This document shows positions 56,558 through 64,000 of a stretch of 64,000 nucleotides of DNA, one piece after another. This stretch comes from an uncultured Sulfitobacter sp. (GTDB taxonomy: Bacteria > Pseudomonadota > Alphaproteobacteria > Rhodobacterales > Rhodobacteraceae). Below the pieces are notes generated by a model. The model saw only the letters and a program-made list of their open reading frames with translations, made no database searches and had not been told where the DNA came from. Within the stretch, counting starts at the first letter, position 1. Every line of letters begins with the position of its first letter. Location: positions 62,001-126,000 of the forward strand of contig CANMXJ010000004.1 in the NCBI GenBank assembly GCA_947501805.1, given 5' to 3'. Position numbers and translations under genes: made by a program.

Positions 56558-57706
56558 TCAGTTTCCTTGGATGCGTGTGGCAATCGGATAGGCGCTGAGG
56601 AAGCGTGCGCGCAGGATCAAGCACCAGAGGATCACGGCAAGCGCCTGATGCACAAGGGCGATGTGGGCGGGAGCGGCATAAAGCACCGTGATGATGCCCC
56701 AGACGACTTGCAGTGCCAGCACCGCGATCACTGCATTAAAGGCAAAGCGCGTATGGGCATGCGCCGATTTGCGCCCCCGCAGCCAGACGATGATGGCAAA
56801 AATGAACAAAAGATAACCGCTCACACGGTGCATGAACTGCACCAGTCCCGGATTTTCAAAAAAATTGCGCCACAGCGGCGTGATGTCAAAGGCATCCGGC
56901 GGGAACACCTGCCCTTGCATTAACGGCCAGTCGATAAAATAGCGGCCCGCGTCGATGCCTGCGACCAATGCGCCAAGCAGGATTTGCAGGAAGGAAAAAT
57001 GCAGCAGGCCCGTGGAAAGACCAAACAGCTTGCCTTCTTTGGCACGGCGCGCCTGCATGAGGTCGCGCTCTTCACGGCCCAGCATGAGGATGTACCACGT
57101 GATGAAACCGAGAATGACAAATGCCAGTCCAAGATGCGTTGCCAAACGGTAGCTCTTGACGTCGAGCATACCTTCGCCTGAGGTCACGCCGGAGGCGACC
57201 ATCCACCAGCCAATCGCACCCTGCGCCCCGCCAAGCGCACCGATCAGGAGCAAGCGCTGCGTCCATCCTGTCGGTATCTGACGGCGGACCGCGAACCACA
57301 GGAACCCAAGCGCCCAGACCAGACCAATGACGCGGCCCAGCTGGCGGTGACCCCATTCCCACCAATAGATCACTTTGAAATCAGCCAGTTGCATCCAGGA
57401 GTTCTGCAGTTTGAATTCGTCGATCTGCTGGTATTTCTCGAATTCCGACGCCCAGTCGGCATCATTGAGTGGTGGAATGCTGCCCGTGATGGGGCGCCAT
57501 TCGGTGATCGAGAGTCCGCTGTCCGTCAGCCGCGTCATGCCACCGACGCTGATCATAATGAACACCAGTGCAAACAGGATCATCAGCCAGACGCGCATCG
57601 CGCCGCGCCCTGCACTGCGGCCCCGATCAATCACGCCGGTTTGTGCCACGGGCTTGGCCGCCTCGGGGGTGGTGACGTCTTCAAATAGCTTGCGTTTCTC
57701 AGCCAT
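56558..57706 (-). CDS. ctaA: Heme A synthase (CtaA/COX15, alphaproteobacterial type)
   Basis: Inner-membrane oxygenase that converts heme O to heme A for cytochrome c oxidase; 382 residues with about eight membrane helices. A charged N-terminal extension (about 1-34) precedes the first helix. Heme-ligand histidines lie in EWGHRQLGR, ATHLGLAF, FMHRVSGY and LVHQALAV. Upstream of the M32 gene and probably in the same transcript. Confidence 0.95.
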   Translation of the reverse strand: MAEKRKLFEDVTTPEAAKPVAQTGVIDRGRSAGRGAMRVWLMILFALVFIMISVGGMTRLTDSGLSITEWRPITGSIPPLNDADWASEFEKYQQIDEFKLQNSWMQLADFKVIYWWEWGHRQLGRVIGLVWALGFLWFAVRRQIPTGWTQRLLLIGALGGAQGAIGWWMVASGVTSGEGMLDVKSYRLATHLGLAFVILGFITWYILMLGREERDLMQARRAKEGKLFGLSTGLLHFSFLQILLGALVAGIDAGRYFIDWPLMQGQVFPPDAFDITPLWRNFFENPGLVQFMHRVSGYLLFIFAIIVWLRGRKSAHAHTRFAFNAVIAVLALQVVWGIITVLYAAPAHIALVHQALAVILWCLILRARFLSAYPIATRIQGN

Positions 57707-57799
57707 GTTTTGCCTCTAAATCGCGGTTTTTCGATAGCTAGGGCAAGTGGCTGGCAAGGTCTAGGGTTGCGCCCGCCAATTGCCTCTTTGTCGCAACCG

Positions 57800-58558
57800 C
57801 TAATCCTCGCCGCGCTCTTTCCAACGCACCATCTGGCGCATCATACCATGCAGCATCTGCACATCGGCGCGTGTGAGCGGCATGCGCGACCACATATTGC
57901 GCAGGTTTACTTTCATTGAGGTTTCTTTGTGTGCAGGAAAAAAGAACCCTGCCGCCTCCATGCGTTCCTCATAATGGGTTGCCAGATGCTCGACCTCTTG
58001 GCCCGTGGCCCACTCGGTTCCGGCCAATCCATCCTCAACAGCGATAACCTCCCCCGCACCTCGCATCCATTCATAACCGATCAACAGCACACATTGAGCA
58101 AGGTTCAAAGATGCAAATGCTGGGTTCACCGGCACCGAGACAATCGCATTGGCCCGTGCAATATCGTCGTTTTCAAGCCCTGCCCGTTCCGGTCCAAACA
58201 GCACCGCGACACGTTGACCTTGCGCAATGCGATTGCGCGCCTCGATCATTGCTGCTTCGGGACTGAATACCGGCTTGGTCAGATCCCGATCCCGCGCTGT
58301 TGTCGCAAAGACAAAGTCGCAATCCTCTAACGCTGCAGGCAAATCAGGGCAAAGCTGCGCTTCGTCCAGCAACCGCCCTGCACCGGACGCCATCGCCACT
58401 GCCGCAGGATTGGGCCACCCGTCGCGCGGGGCCACGATGCGCATGTGATCCAGACCGAAATTCCACATCGCACGGGCGGCTGCGCCAATGTTTTCGCCCA
58501 TTTGCGGGCGCACCAGTACGACGGCGGGAATGGCGGGGTTCTGAATGGCATTGGACAT
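57800..58558 (-). CDS. trmJ: TrmJ-like tRNA/rRNA 2'-O-methyltransferase
   Basis: SPOUT-fold methyltransferase of 252 residues from the ATG at 58558. The knot motifs are present: LVRPQMGENIGAAARAMWNFG at the N terminus (partly quoted, VRPQMGENIGAAARAM), VLFGPERAGLENDD and NPAFASLNLAQCV. Family members methylate position 32 of tRNAs. Length and C-terminal helical domain fit TrmJ. Confidence 0.9.
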   Translation of the reverse strand: MSNAIQNPAIPAVVLVRPQMGENIGAAARAMWNFGLDHMRIVAPRDGWPNPAAVAMASGAGRLLDEAQLCPDLPAALEDCDFVFATTARDRDLTKPVFSPEAAMIEARNRIAQGQRVAVLFGPERAGLENDDIARANAIVSVPVNPAFASLNLAQCVLLIGYEWMRGAGEVIAVEDGLAGTEWATGQEVEHLATHYEERMEAAGFFFPAHKETSMKVNLRNMWSRMPLTRADVQMLHGMMRQMVRWKERGED

Positions 58559-58674
58559 GGTTTGCGTCTTACGCGCCGCCCTTTGCCTGCGCAAGCGCAC
58601 GGCCCTTTAAGCAGTAGTTTTCTTTTCCCTCCACGTGCGGTAGTCCTGCGCCAAATACGCAAAGGGATGCGAGT

Positions 58675-59295
58675 ATGGACACGCCTGAAACGCCGCAAAT
58701 CTATCTGATTACACCGCCTGAAATCGCTTTGGAGAGTTTCCCCAAGCAACTTGGCGCGGTTCTGGACGCCCATGAGATCGCCTGCGTGCGCCTTGCCCTG
58801 TCCACCAAGGACGAAGATCAGGTGGCGCGGATTGCGGATGCGTTGCGCGAAGTGACCCACGCGCGCGATGTGGCCTTGGTGATTTCGGATCATCAGCTGT
58901 TGGTTGAGCGGCTGGGGTTGGACGGTGTGCACCTGAATGATGCTGCGCGTTCCGTACGCTATGCCCGCAAGGAACTCGGTGAAGACGCGATTATCGGCAC
59001 GTTCTGTGGAACCTCAAAGCACGAGGGCATGGCTGCGGGTGAAGCGGGTGCAGACTACGTAAGTTTTGGTCCTGTGCAGGCGGGCACATTGGGGGATGGC
59101 AGCTTTGCAGAACTGGATTTGTTCCAGTGGTGGTCAGAAGTGATCGAAGTGCCGGTTGTTGCAGAAGGGGCATTGGACGTTGACATGGTCCGCGCCCTCG
59201 CCCCCTATACCGATTTCTTTGGCATCGGGGACGAAATATGGGCGCAGGATGATCCTGTTGCAGCTTTGAAACTGCTTACGGCGGCGATGTCGTAG
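58675..59295 (+). CDS. Thiamine phosphate synthase-like protein (ThiE/TenI)
   Basis: TIM-barrel protein of 206 residues in the ThiE/TenI family. The segments IYLITPPEI, LVISDHQLLVERLGLDGVHL, and ADYVSFGPVQAG match the family. The typical pyrophosphate-binding pieces are only partly kept, and no other thiamine gene is nearby, so it could be a ThiE paralogue with a different role. Single gene, convergent with the HupE-like gene. Confidence 0.75.
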   Translation: MDTPETPQIYLITPPEIALESFPKQLGAVLDAHEIACVRLALSTKDEDQVARIADALREVTHARDVALVISDHQLLVERLGLDGVHLNDAARSVRYARKELGEDAIIGTFCGTSKHEGMAAGEAGADYVSFGPVQAGTLGDGSFAELDLFQWWSEVIEVPVVAEGALDVDMVRALAPYTDFFGIGDEIWAQDDPVAALKLLTAAMS

Positions 59296-59318
59296 GATGG
59301 GTGTCACCCACCGCTAAC

Positions 59319-60482
59319 TTAAAGAAATACCCGCTCGATCACCCACCAGACACCAATGATCGCGATCGCCAGGGATCCGGTTACCGAAACGGCGCGGAAC
59401 ATGACCGGATATTCCTCTACCACGTCTTCCTCGCCTTTGATCTGTGCCATCCGCGCCGCCTGCACAGAGAGCCAGATCAGAACCGCCGCCATGGCGATCA
59501 CGGCCAGTTGGCCCAGTTCAACGCCGACGTTGAAGCCAATAAGTGCAGGCACGAATTGCCCTTCGGGCAGACCGAATTCCCCCAGCACCGACGCAAATCC
59601 AAGGCCGTGCAACAAACCAAATCCAAACACAACAAGTGGCCGCCACGGGCTGAGGCCGGACATAAAGATGTTCTCGACTGCAACATATACAATCGAGGCC
59701 GCGATAAGCGGTTCGACGATCGAGCCGGGAATATTTACCAGTCCCGTCGCCCCCAGTGCCAGCGTGACCGTATGCGCAAGCGTAAAGGCAGTGACCTGCC
59801 AAAGCAGCGGGCCAAGTCTGGTGGAGAGTAAAAACAGGCCCAATACAAACAGGATATGATCCAAGCCCTGAGGGAGGATGTGGTCAAAGCCGACAGGGAT
59901 ATAGCTGCCAAAAGCCTGCCAAAAGGTCTGTGCACCGCCGCCCGTCAACGCGATCTGCTCGCTGGTTTCACCCCCCGCAAGGTATCCTGTAAAGGGGGCA
60001 TCGACGCCTTGTTGGCGCAAGACCATCGCACCTGCGCCGGCGGGCCATGTCAGCGAAACCTGCTGTGCGTTCTCAGGTACATTCGCGCTTAACGTCCATC
60101 TCGAAACACGCGGCAGTTCGATGTCTGTGTCGTCAGGTACATTGATCGCGTTGCTTTGCAATGCAACCGCTGTCCCGTCTACCATTAACAAAGGCAATGC
60201 GTTCCAGCCTGTCAGCAATTCCGGCGCTTGGGTTGCAATTGCTTCGCCGGACAATGCGCGCAAGGCATCATAATCTCCTGCATTCACGGCGTCGTTGGTA
60301 TCATCCACCGCATCCAGATCGATGCCCGCAAGAAACGCTTCGAGGTTGATCTGGAGCACCAGTTCGGCCTGCCCGTCCGTCACCGTCAGATCGCCGATTG
60401 TCGGTTGCACTTCATGGGCGCGCACCACGCTTGCAAAGCAAAGAAGCAGCGTTGACAATGTGGCCACCAACACCAGTTTCAT
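59319..60482 (-). CDS. HupE/UreJ-family membrane protein with exported N-terminal domain
   Basis: Protein of 387 residues from the ATG at 60482. Signal peptide 1-22 (LVLVATLSTLLLCFASVVRA), so the mature protein would begin His23-Glu. A periplasmic-type domain follows (about 23-175), then six or seven membrane helices with HupE-like histidines in GFDHILPQGLDHILFVLG and FALAHTVTLALG-like and GLLHGLGFAS stretches. HupE/UreJ proteins are linked to nickel or cobalt uptake, which is the likeliest role but not proven. It lies 25 bases from the divergent DUF4198 gene. Confidence 0.82.
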   Translation of the reverse strand: MKLVLVATLSTLLLCFASVVRAHEVQPTIGDLTVTDGQAELVLQINLEAFLAGIDLDAVDDTNDAVNAGDYDALRALSGEAIATQAPELLTGWNALPLLMVDGTAVALQSNAINVPDDTDIELPRVSRWTLSANVPENAQQVSLTWPAGAGAMVLRQQGVDAPFTGYLAGGETSEQIALTGGGAQTFWQAFGSYIPVGFDHILPQGLDHILFVLGLFLLSTRLGPLLWQVTAFTLAHTVTLALGATGLVNIPGSIVEPLIAASIVYVAVENIFMSGLSPWRPLVVFGFGLLHGLGFASVLGEFGLPEGQFVPALIGFNVGVELGQLAVIAMAAVLIWLSVQAARMAQIKGEEDVVEEYPVMFRAVSVTGSLAIAIIGVWWVIERVFL

Positions 60483-60507
60483 GTGTGTTCCAGTGAAAGT
60501 ACGTCCC

Positions 60508-61320
60508 ATGGTCTTGCCTCGTCTGTTTGCCGCTATGCTTTGTATGACACCGATTGGTGCCGTCGCTCATGAATTGTGGATCGAGCCTTTGTCCTATCAA
60601 GTAGATGCGGGCGAGAAACTACAAGGCCATTTTAAGAATGGACAGGAGTTTGCGGGCAGCAACCTGTCTTTTTTTGACCGGAGTTCTGCACGTTTCGAAA
60701 TGATGGCAAACGGGAAGACCACTGTGATTTCACCACGGTCTGGGGATTCTCCGGCGTTGGATGTCTTGTCCCCTGTCAAAGAGGGGCTGGTAAGCGTCGT
60801 CTATGAAACAACAGCGTCCTTGTTGACCTACCGCGAATGGGAAAAGTTTCTGAAATTCGCAGCGCACAAGGATTTTCCAAACGCGCAAACAGATCATATT
60901 GTAGCGGGTTGGCCCCAAGACAAATTTCGGGAAAGTTACACGCGGCATGCGAAAGCGCTGATTGGTGTGGGCAATGCTGCCGGTTCTGATGTGATTGCGG
61001 GACTGGAGACTGAATTTCTTGCAATAACAAATCCCTATGATGCAAGATTCGACAATAACATGAAGGTGTCCCTGCTGTATAAGGGTGCTCCGCGGGCAAA
61101 TGCCCAGGTCGAAGTGTTTGCGCGCGCGCCAGACGATACAGTGGAAATTACGCTGTACCGAACGGATGGGAATGGTTACGTCAGCGTTCCTGTGCAACCC
61201 GGTCACGATTACCTGTTTGACGCTGTGGTCTTGCGTCCTTTTGCCAATCCGGTGGCCGAGGAAAATCCTGTTGTCTGGGAGACCCTCTGGGCCGCGCTGA
61301 CTTTTTCTGTTCCCGAGTAG
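60508..61320 (+). CDS. DUF4198 periplasmic protein (NikM/NikK-like)
   Basis: Predicted periplasmic protein of 270 residues from the ATG at 60508 (MVLPRLFAAMLCMTPIG). Signal peptide cut after AVA leaves the mature start His21-Glu-Leu-Trp (HELWIEPLSYQV), as usual for DUF4198 proteins, where the N-terminal His is thought to bind metal. The middle is a beta-rich domain and the end an Ig-like segment (VSVPVQPGHDYLFDAVV). DUF4198 is related to NikM/NikK components of nickel and cobalt transporters. It is divergent from a HupE-like protein, which supports a metal role. Confidence 0.78.
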   Translation: MVLPRLFAAMLCMTPIGAVAHELWIEPLSYQVDAGEKLQGHFKNGQEFAGSNLSFFDRSSARFEMMANGKTTVISPRSGDSPALDVLSPVKEGLVSVVYETTASLLTYREWEKFLKFAAHKDFPNAQTDHIVAGWPQDKFRESYTRHAKALIGVGNAAGSDVIAGLETEFLAITNPYDARFDNNMKVSLLYKGAPRANAQVEVFARAPDDTVEITLYRTDGNGYVSVPVQPGHDYLFDAVVLRPFANPVAEENPVVWETLWAALTFSVPE

Positions 61321-61362
61321 TCGCGCTTGCCTACCGGTGCCAGAAAACGCTAAACCCCGCCC

Positions 61363-62247
61363 ATGACAAAGACACCTGACATTCTGTGTATCGGTTCGGT
61401 CCTGTGGGATATTATCGGGCGCTCCGAATCCGCGATGCGGCAAGGCTCGGATATGCCGGGTCGGATTATGCAATTGCCCGGAGGTGTGGCGTTGAACATC
61501 GGGATGGCCTTGGCGCGGTTCGGACTGACGCCTGCCTTGCTCAGTGCGGTTGGACAAGACCCAGAGGGTGATATGTTGATCGAAGCCTGTCAGCATCGCG
61601 GGTTGATCACCGATTATGTCTATCGCTCCGAAGATTTGCCCACCGACAAGTACATGGCGGTAGAAGGATCCAACGGCATGATTGCCGCCATTGCGGACGC
61701 TCATTCGCTTGAGGCGGCGGGTGACAAGATACTGCGCCCGTTGACAGATGGCAGTTTGCCTGCGCCCTACGCGGGGGCCGTGGCGCTTGACGGCAACCTC
61801 ACCGTTGATCTGCTGGCGCAGATGGCCCACAATCCATTGCTGGCGGCGGCTGATTTGCGCGTCGCACCCGCCTCGCCGGGCAAGGCGTTGCGCCTGAGCC
61901 CCTTCGTTCAGGGCAGTCGTGGCACGCTATATGTCAACCTCGAAGAGGCCGGACTTTTGTGCCAGACCACATTTGTCACCTCTGCCGATGCCGCGCAGGG
62001 GCTTTTGCAACGTGGGGCAGTACGGGCTGTCGTTACGGACGGCGGCAATCCGGCCACGATGGGCAGCGCGCACGAATTGATCACCCAATCCCCGCCCCCC
62101 GTCCATGTGGCCCGCATCACGGGCGCTGGCGATACTTTCATGGCGGCGCATATTGCGTCAGAACTCAACGGTGACAACGCCGATGCCGCCCTCAACGCAG
62201 CTTTGCAGGCTGCCGCACTTTATGTCTCAGGAGAGACCAAGATATGA
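61363..62247 (+). CDS. psuK: PfkB-family kinase, pseudouridine kinase PsuK
   Basis: Sugar kinase of 294 residues. PfkB features are an N-terminal VLWDIIGRSE region, LPGGVALNIGMALARFG and the C-terminal catalytic RITGAGDTFMAAHIAS with the essential Asp. The next gene is psuG, overlapping by four bases (ATGA), so this is most likely the pseudouridine kinase of the pseudouridine breakdown route. By sequence alone it could be another PfkB sugar kinase. Confidence 0.9.
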   Translation: MTKTPDILCIGSVLWDIIGRSESAMRQGSDMPGRIMQLPGGVALNIGMALARFGLTPALLSAVGQDPEGDMLIEACQHRGLITDYVYRSEDLPTDKYMAVEGSNGMIAAIADAHSLEAAGDKILRPLTDGSLPAPYAGAVALDGNLTVDLLAQMAHNPLLAAADLRVAPASPGKALRLSPFVQGSRGTLYVNLEEAGLLCQTTFVTSADAAQGLLQRGAVRAVVTDGGNPATMGSAHELITQSPPPVHVARITGAGDTFMAAHIASELNGDNADAALNAALQAAALYVSGETKI

Positions 62248-63155
62248 CATCCTTCCCCCTCACGTTCAGCGCCGAAGTTGCCACTGCCCGCAAGAATGGC
62301 ACGCCGATTGTGGCCCTTGAGAGCACGATCATTACCCACGGCATGCCGTATCCCCAGAACCTTGAGGTGGCGCAGCAGGTTGAAGCAGACGTTCGCGAAG
62401 GTGGCGCGATTCCGGCGACCATCGCAGTGATCGACGGCGAGTTGCACATCGGGCTTGATCCAGAACAGCTTACCGCGCTGGCACAGGCCAAAGGTGTCGC
62501 CAAGTTGAGCCGCGCAGATATGGCCGTTTGCATCGCATCCGGTGGCACCGGTGCGACCACAGTCGCCGCAACGATGATCGCGGCCAAGCTGGCCGGGATT
62601 GCGGTATTCGCCACAGGCGGCATTGGCGGAGTGCACAAAGGTGCCGAGGAAAGCTTTGATATTTCGGCCGATTTGCTGGAACTGGCCCAAACACCGGTGA
62701 CGGTGGTTGCCGCCGGTGCCAAGGCGATCCTTGACGTGGCAAAGACCCTTGAAGTGCTGGAAACCCAAGGTGTGCCAGTCATCGCCTATGGGCAAGACAG
62801 CTTTCCTGCGTTCTGGTCCGCGTCTTCGCTGCTCAAAGCGCCGCTACGCCTTGACAGTGCTGCCGATATTGCCCGTGCGCATCAGACCCGCGTGGCAATG
62901 GGGCTGCCGGGGGGACAGTTGATCGCCAACCCGATTCCGAAGGATGCCGAAATTCCGGCTGGCGAACTGGCCCCCGTCATTGCACAAGCGCAGGCGGACG
63001 CAACAGTGCATCGCATCACCGGAAAAGGTGTGACCCCCTATTTGTTGCAACGCATCTTCGAGCTGACAGAAGGGCGTTCACTGACCGCCAACATTGCGCT
63101 TGTACGCAACAATGCGCGGCTGGCGGCAAAGATTGCATCTGAATTGGCAACATAG
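62244..63155 (+). CDS. psuG: Pseudouridine-5'-phosphate glycosidase
   Basis: Splits pseudouridine-5'-phosphate to uracil and ribose-5-phosphate; 303 residues. Characteristic stretches are IVALESTIITHGMPYPQNLE at the N terminus, VAVC-like segment MAVCIASGGTGATTVAATM, and FATGGIGGVHKGAEESFDISADL, given here in part. Coupled to psuK. Confidence 0.94.
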   Translation: MTSFPLTFSAEVATARKNGTPIVALESTIITHGMPYPQNLEVAQQVEADVREGGAIPATIAVIDGELHIGLDPEQLTALAQAKGVAKLSRADMAVCIASGGTGATTVAATMIAAKLAGIAVFATGGIGGVHKGAEESFDISADLLELAQTPVTVVAAGAKAILDVAKTLEVLETQGVPVIAYGQDSFPAFWSASSLLKAPLRLDSAADIARAHQTRVAMGLPGGQLIANPIPKDAEIPAGELAPVIAQAQADATVHRITGKGVTPYLLQRIFELTEGRSLTANIALVRNNARLAAKIASELAT

Positions 63156-63169
63156 TTGCCGAAATTTAT

Positions 63170-63202
63170 GTCCAAGAGGTTAAAACTGCATGCCGCTTGG
63201 AC
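63170..63202. promoter_or_regulatory. Inverted repeat between psuG and the DUF502 gene
   Basis: GTCCAAG-N19-CTTGGAC in the 114-base gap. It could be a weak hairpin or an operator. No T tract follows, so it is not a standard terminator. Confidence 0.3.
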
Positions 63203-63269
63203 CTGAACCATTGTCGCCTTCGCACAAAGCCCCTAACTGTGACATGCCTGAAACCGGATATTTCCTTGC

Positions 63270-64000
63270 ATGAACACTCCATTTGATATCGAACCCAAGG
63301 TGCCACGGCGCTCCATCATCGGATCTTTGCGTGGATCGTTCCTGACCGGGCTTGTGGTCATCGCACCTGTGGGACTGACGATCTGGCTGATCTGGTCTGT
63401 TGTGGGCTGGATTGACGGATTTGTCCTGCCGCTGGTTCCGCAGGCCTATCACCCGGATCGCATGTTACAGGATTTCCTCGGGCTTGATCCGGACAGCCAG
63501 TTCAATGTGCGTGGCCTTGGCGTTGTTATTTTTCTGATCTTCACGATCATCGTGGGCTGGATGGCAAAGGGTCTTATCGGGCGATCTTTCATCCGCTTCG
63601 CGGAAAGCCTGGTTGAGCGCACACCGGTTGTTCGCACCATCTATTCTGGGATCAAGCAGATTTCCGAGACGATCTTTGCGCAATCCGAACGCAGTTTCGA
63701 AAATGCCTGTCTGATCGAATATCCGCGCAAAGGCATTTGGGCGCTTGGCTTTATCTCGACAGGCACCCGCGGCGAAGTTGCCGCAAAAGCAGGTGAGAAC
63801 AGCGAACCGATGGTGTCGATTTTCTTGCCAACCACGCCAAACCCGACATCCGGCTTTTTGCTGTTTGTGCCCAAGAAGGACGTGATCGAATTGGATATGA
63901 CCGTTGAGGATGCCGCAAAACTGGTGATTTCAGCGGGCCTTGTCTATCCTTCGGACAAATCGGTGTCAGGCGAAAATGGCACGCCTGACGTGTTGACCCT
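63270..64000 (+). CDS. DUF502 family membrane protein (3' partial)
   Basis: Protein beginning at 63270 (MNTPFDIEPKVPRRSIIG) and running off the window end after about 243 residues. Two hydrophobic helices (FLTGLVVIAPVGLTIWLIWSV and LGVVIFLIFTIIVGWM), then a soluble domain with the family stretch VERTPVVRTIYSGIKQISE and IFLPTTPNPTSGFLLFVP. DUF502 proteins have unknown function. Confidence 0.88.
   Translation, partial: MNTPFDIEPKVPRRSIIGSLRGSFLTGLVVIAPVGLTIWLIWSVVGWIDGFVLPLVPQAYHPDRMLQDFLGLDPDSQFNVRGLGVVIFLIFTIIVGWMAKGLIGRSFIRFAESLVERTPVVRTIYSGIKQISETIFAQSERSFENACLIEYPRKGIWALGFISTGTRGEVAAKAGENSEPMVSIFLPTTPNPTSGFLLFVPKKDVIELDMTVEDAAKLVISAGLVYPSDKSVSGENGTPDVLT

Noticed and set aside
60730..61830. 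Minus-strand open frame of 366 codons opposite the DUF4198 and psuK genes
   Set aside because: Conflicts with two good plus-strand genes and shows no domain.

Overview
The window looks like ordinary chromosome from an alphaproteobacterium of the Rhodobacteraceae, most likely the Roseobacter group. Supporting evidence is a CckA hybrid kinase, an IscR with a single cysteine, an Irr-type palindrome at the isc/suf promoter, a GAAC-N7-GAAC SOS box at recA, an IalB protein, a CtaA-type heme A synthase, and an acyl-CoA ligase close to the Roseobacter DmdB family. No prophage, insertion sequence, CRISPR array or rRNA operon was seen. The first gene (livH) and the last (a DUF502 protein) are cut by the window ends.

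Layout. 1-2263: end of a branched-chain amino acid transporter operon (livHM). 2365-5008: a HerA-like ATPase and an IalB-like secreted protein, separated by 466 bases that hold two free-standing terminators and may encode small RNAs. 5074-10214: envelope genes, namely a beta-ketoacyl-ACP synthase, an acyl carrier protein, lpxD, an L,D-transpeptidase and a divergent Tat-exported DUF882 peptidase. 10767-20565: tRNA-Arg(CCG), then an 11-gene minus-strand Fe-S assembly operon (iscR, cysteine desulfurase, sufB, small membrane protein, two FkbM methyltransferases, sufC, sufD, two Yip1-like membrane proteins, sufS). 20739-26341: a four-gene hydrolase/HD operon, icd, an SMR transporter and typA. 26419-37866: housekeeping genes (alaS, recA, cckA, an RsmB-like methyltransferase, guaB, agmatinase, rpsU). 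38192-44794: an ASKHA ferredoxin protein, a methyltransferase, tRNA-Gly(CCC) overlapped by a merR gene, a GyrI-like protein, a zinc-ribbon protein, an acyl-CoA ligase and a GNAT acetyltransferase. 44791-48514: pgi-pgl-zwf, with a LacI-type operator in the zwf promoter. 48756-53735: a radical SAM protein, a DUF2855 protein and gyrA. 53832-54585: two tandem paralogous small exported proteins. 55078-64000: an M32 carboxypeptidase, ctaA, trmJ, a ThiE-like protein, a HupE-like protein divergent from a DUF4198 protein, psuK-psuG and the start of a DUF502 gene.

Genes that appear to work together are the suf operon (Fe-S assembly under predicted Irr and IscR control), zwf-pgl-pgi (upper Entner-Doudoroff/pentose phosphate route), ACP-ketosynthase-lpxD (lipid A acylation), psuKG (pseudouridine breakdown), and possibly the HupE/DUF4198 pair (metal uptake). 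The less explained material is the FkbM pair inside suf, the candidate small RNAs upstream of ialB, the twin small exported proteins, the HupE/DUF4198 pair whose mature proteins should both begin with His-Glu, the orphan ASKHA ferredoxin and the cysteine-rich radical SAM protein. Functional calls are from reading motifs and family resemblance; no database search was run.
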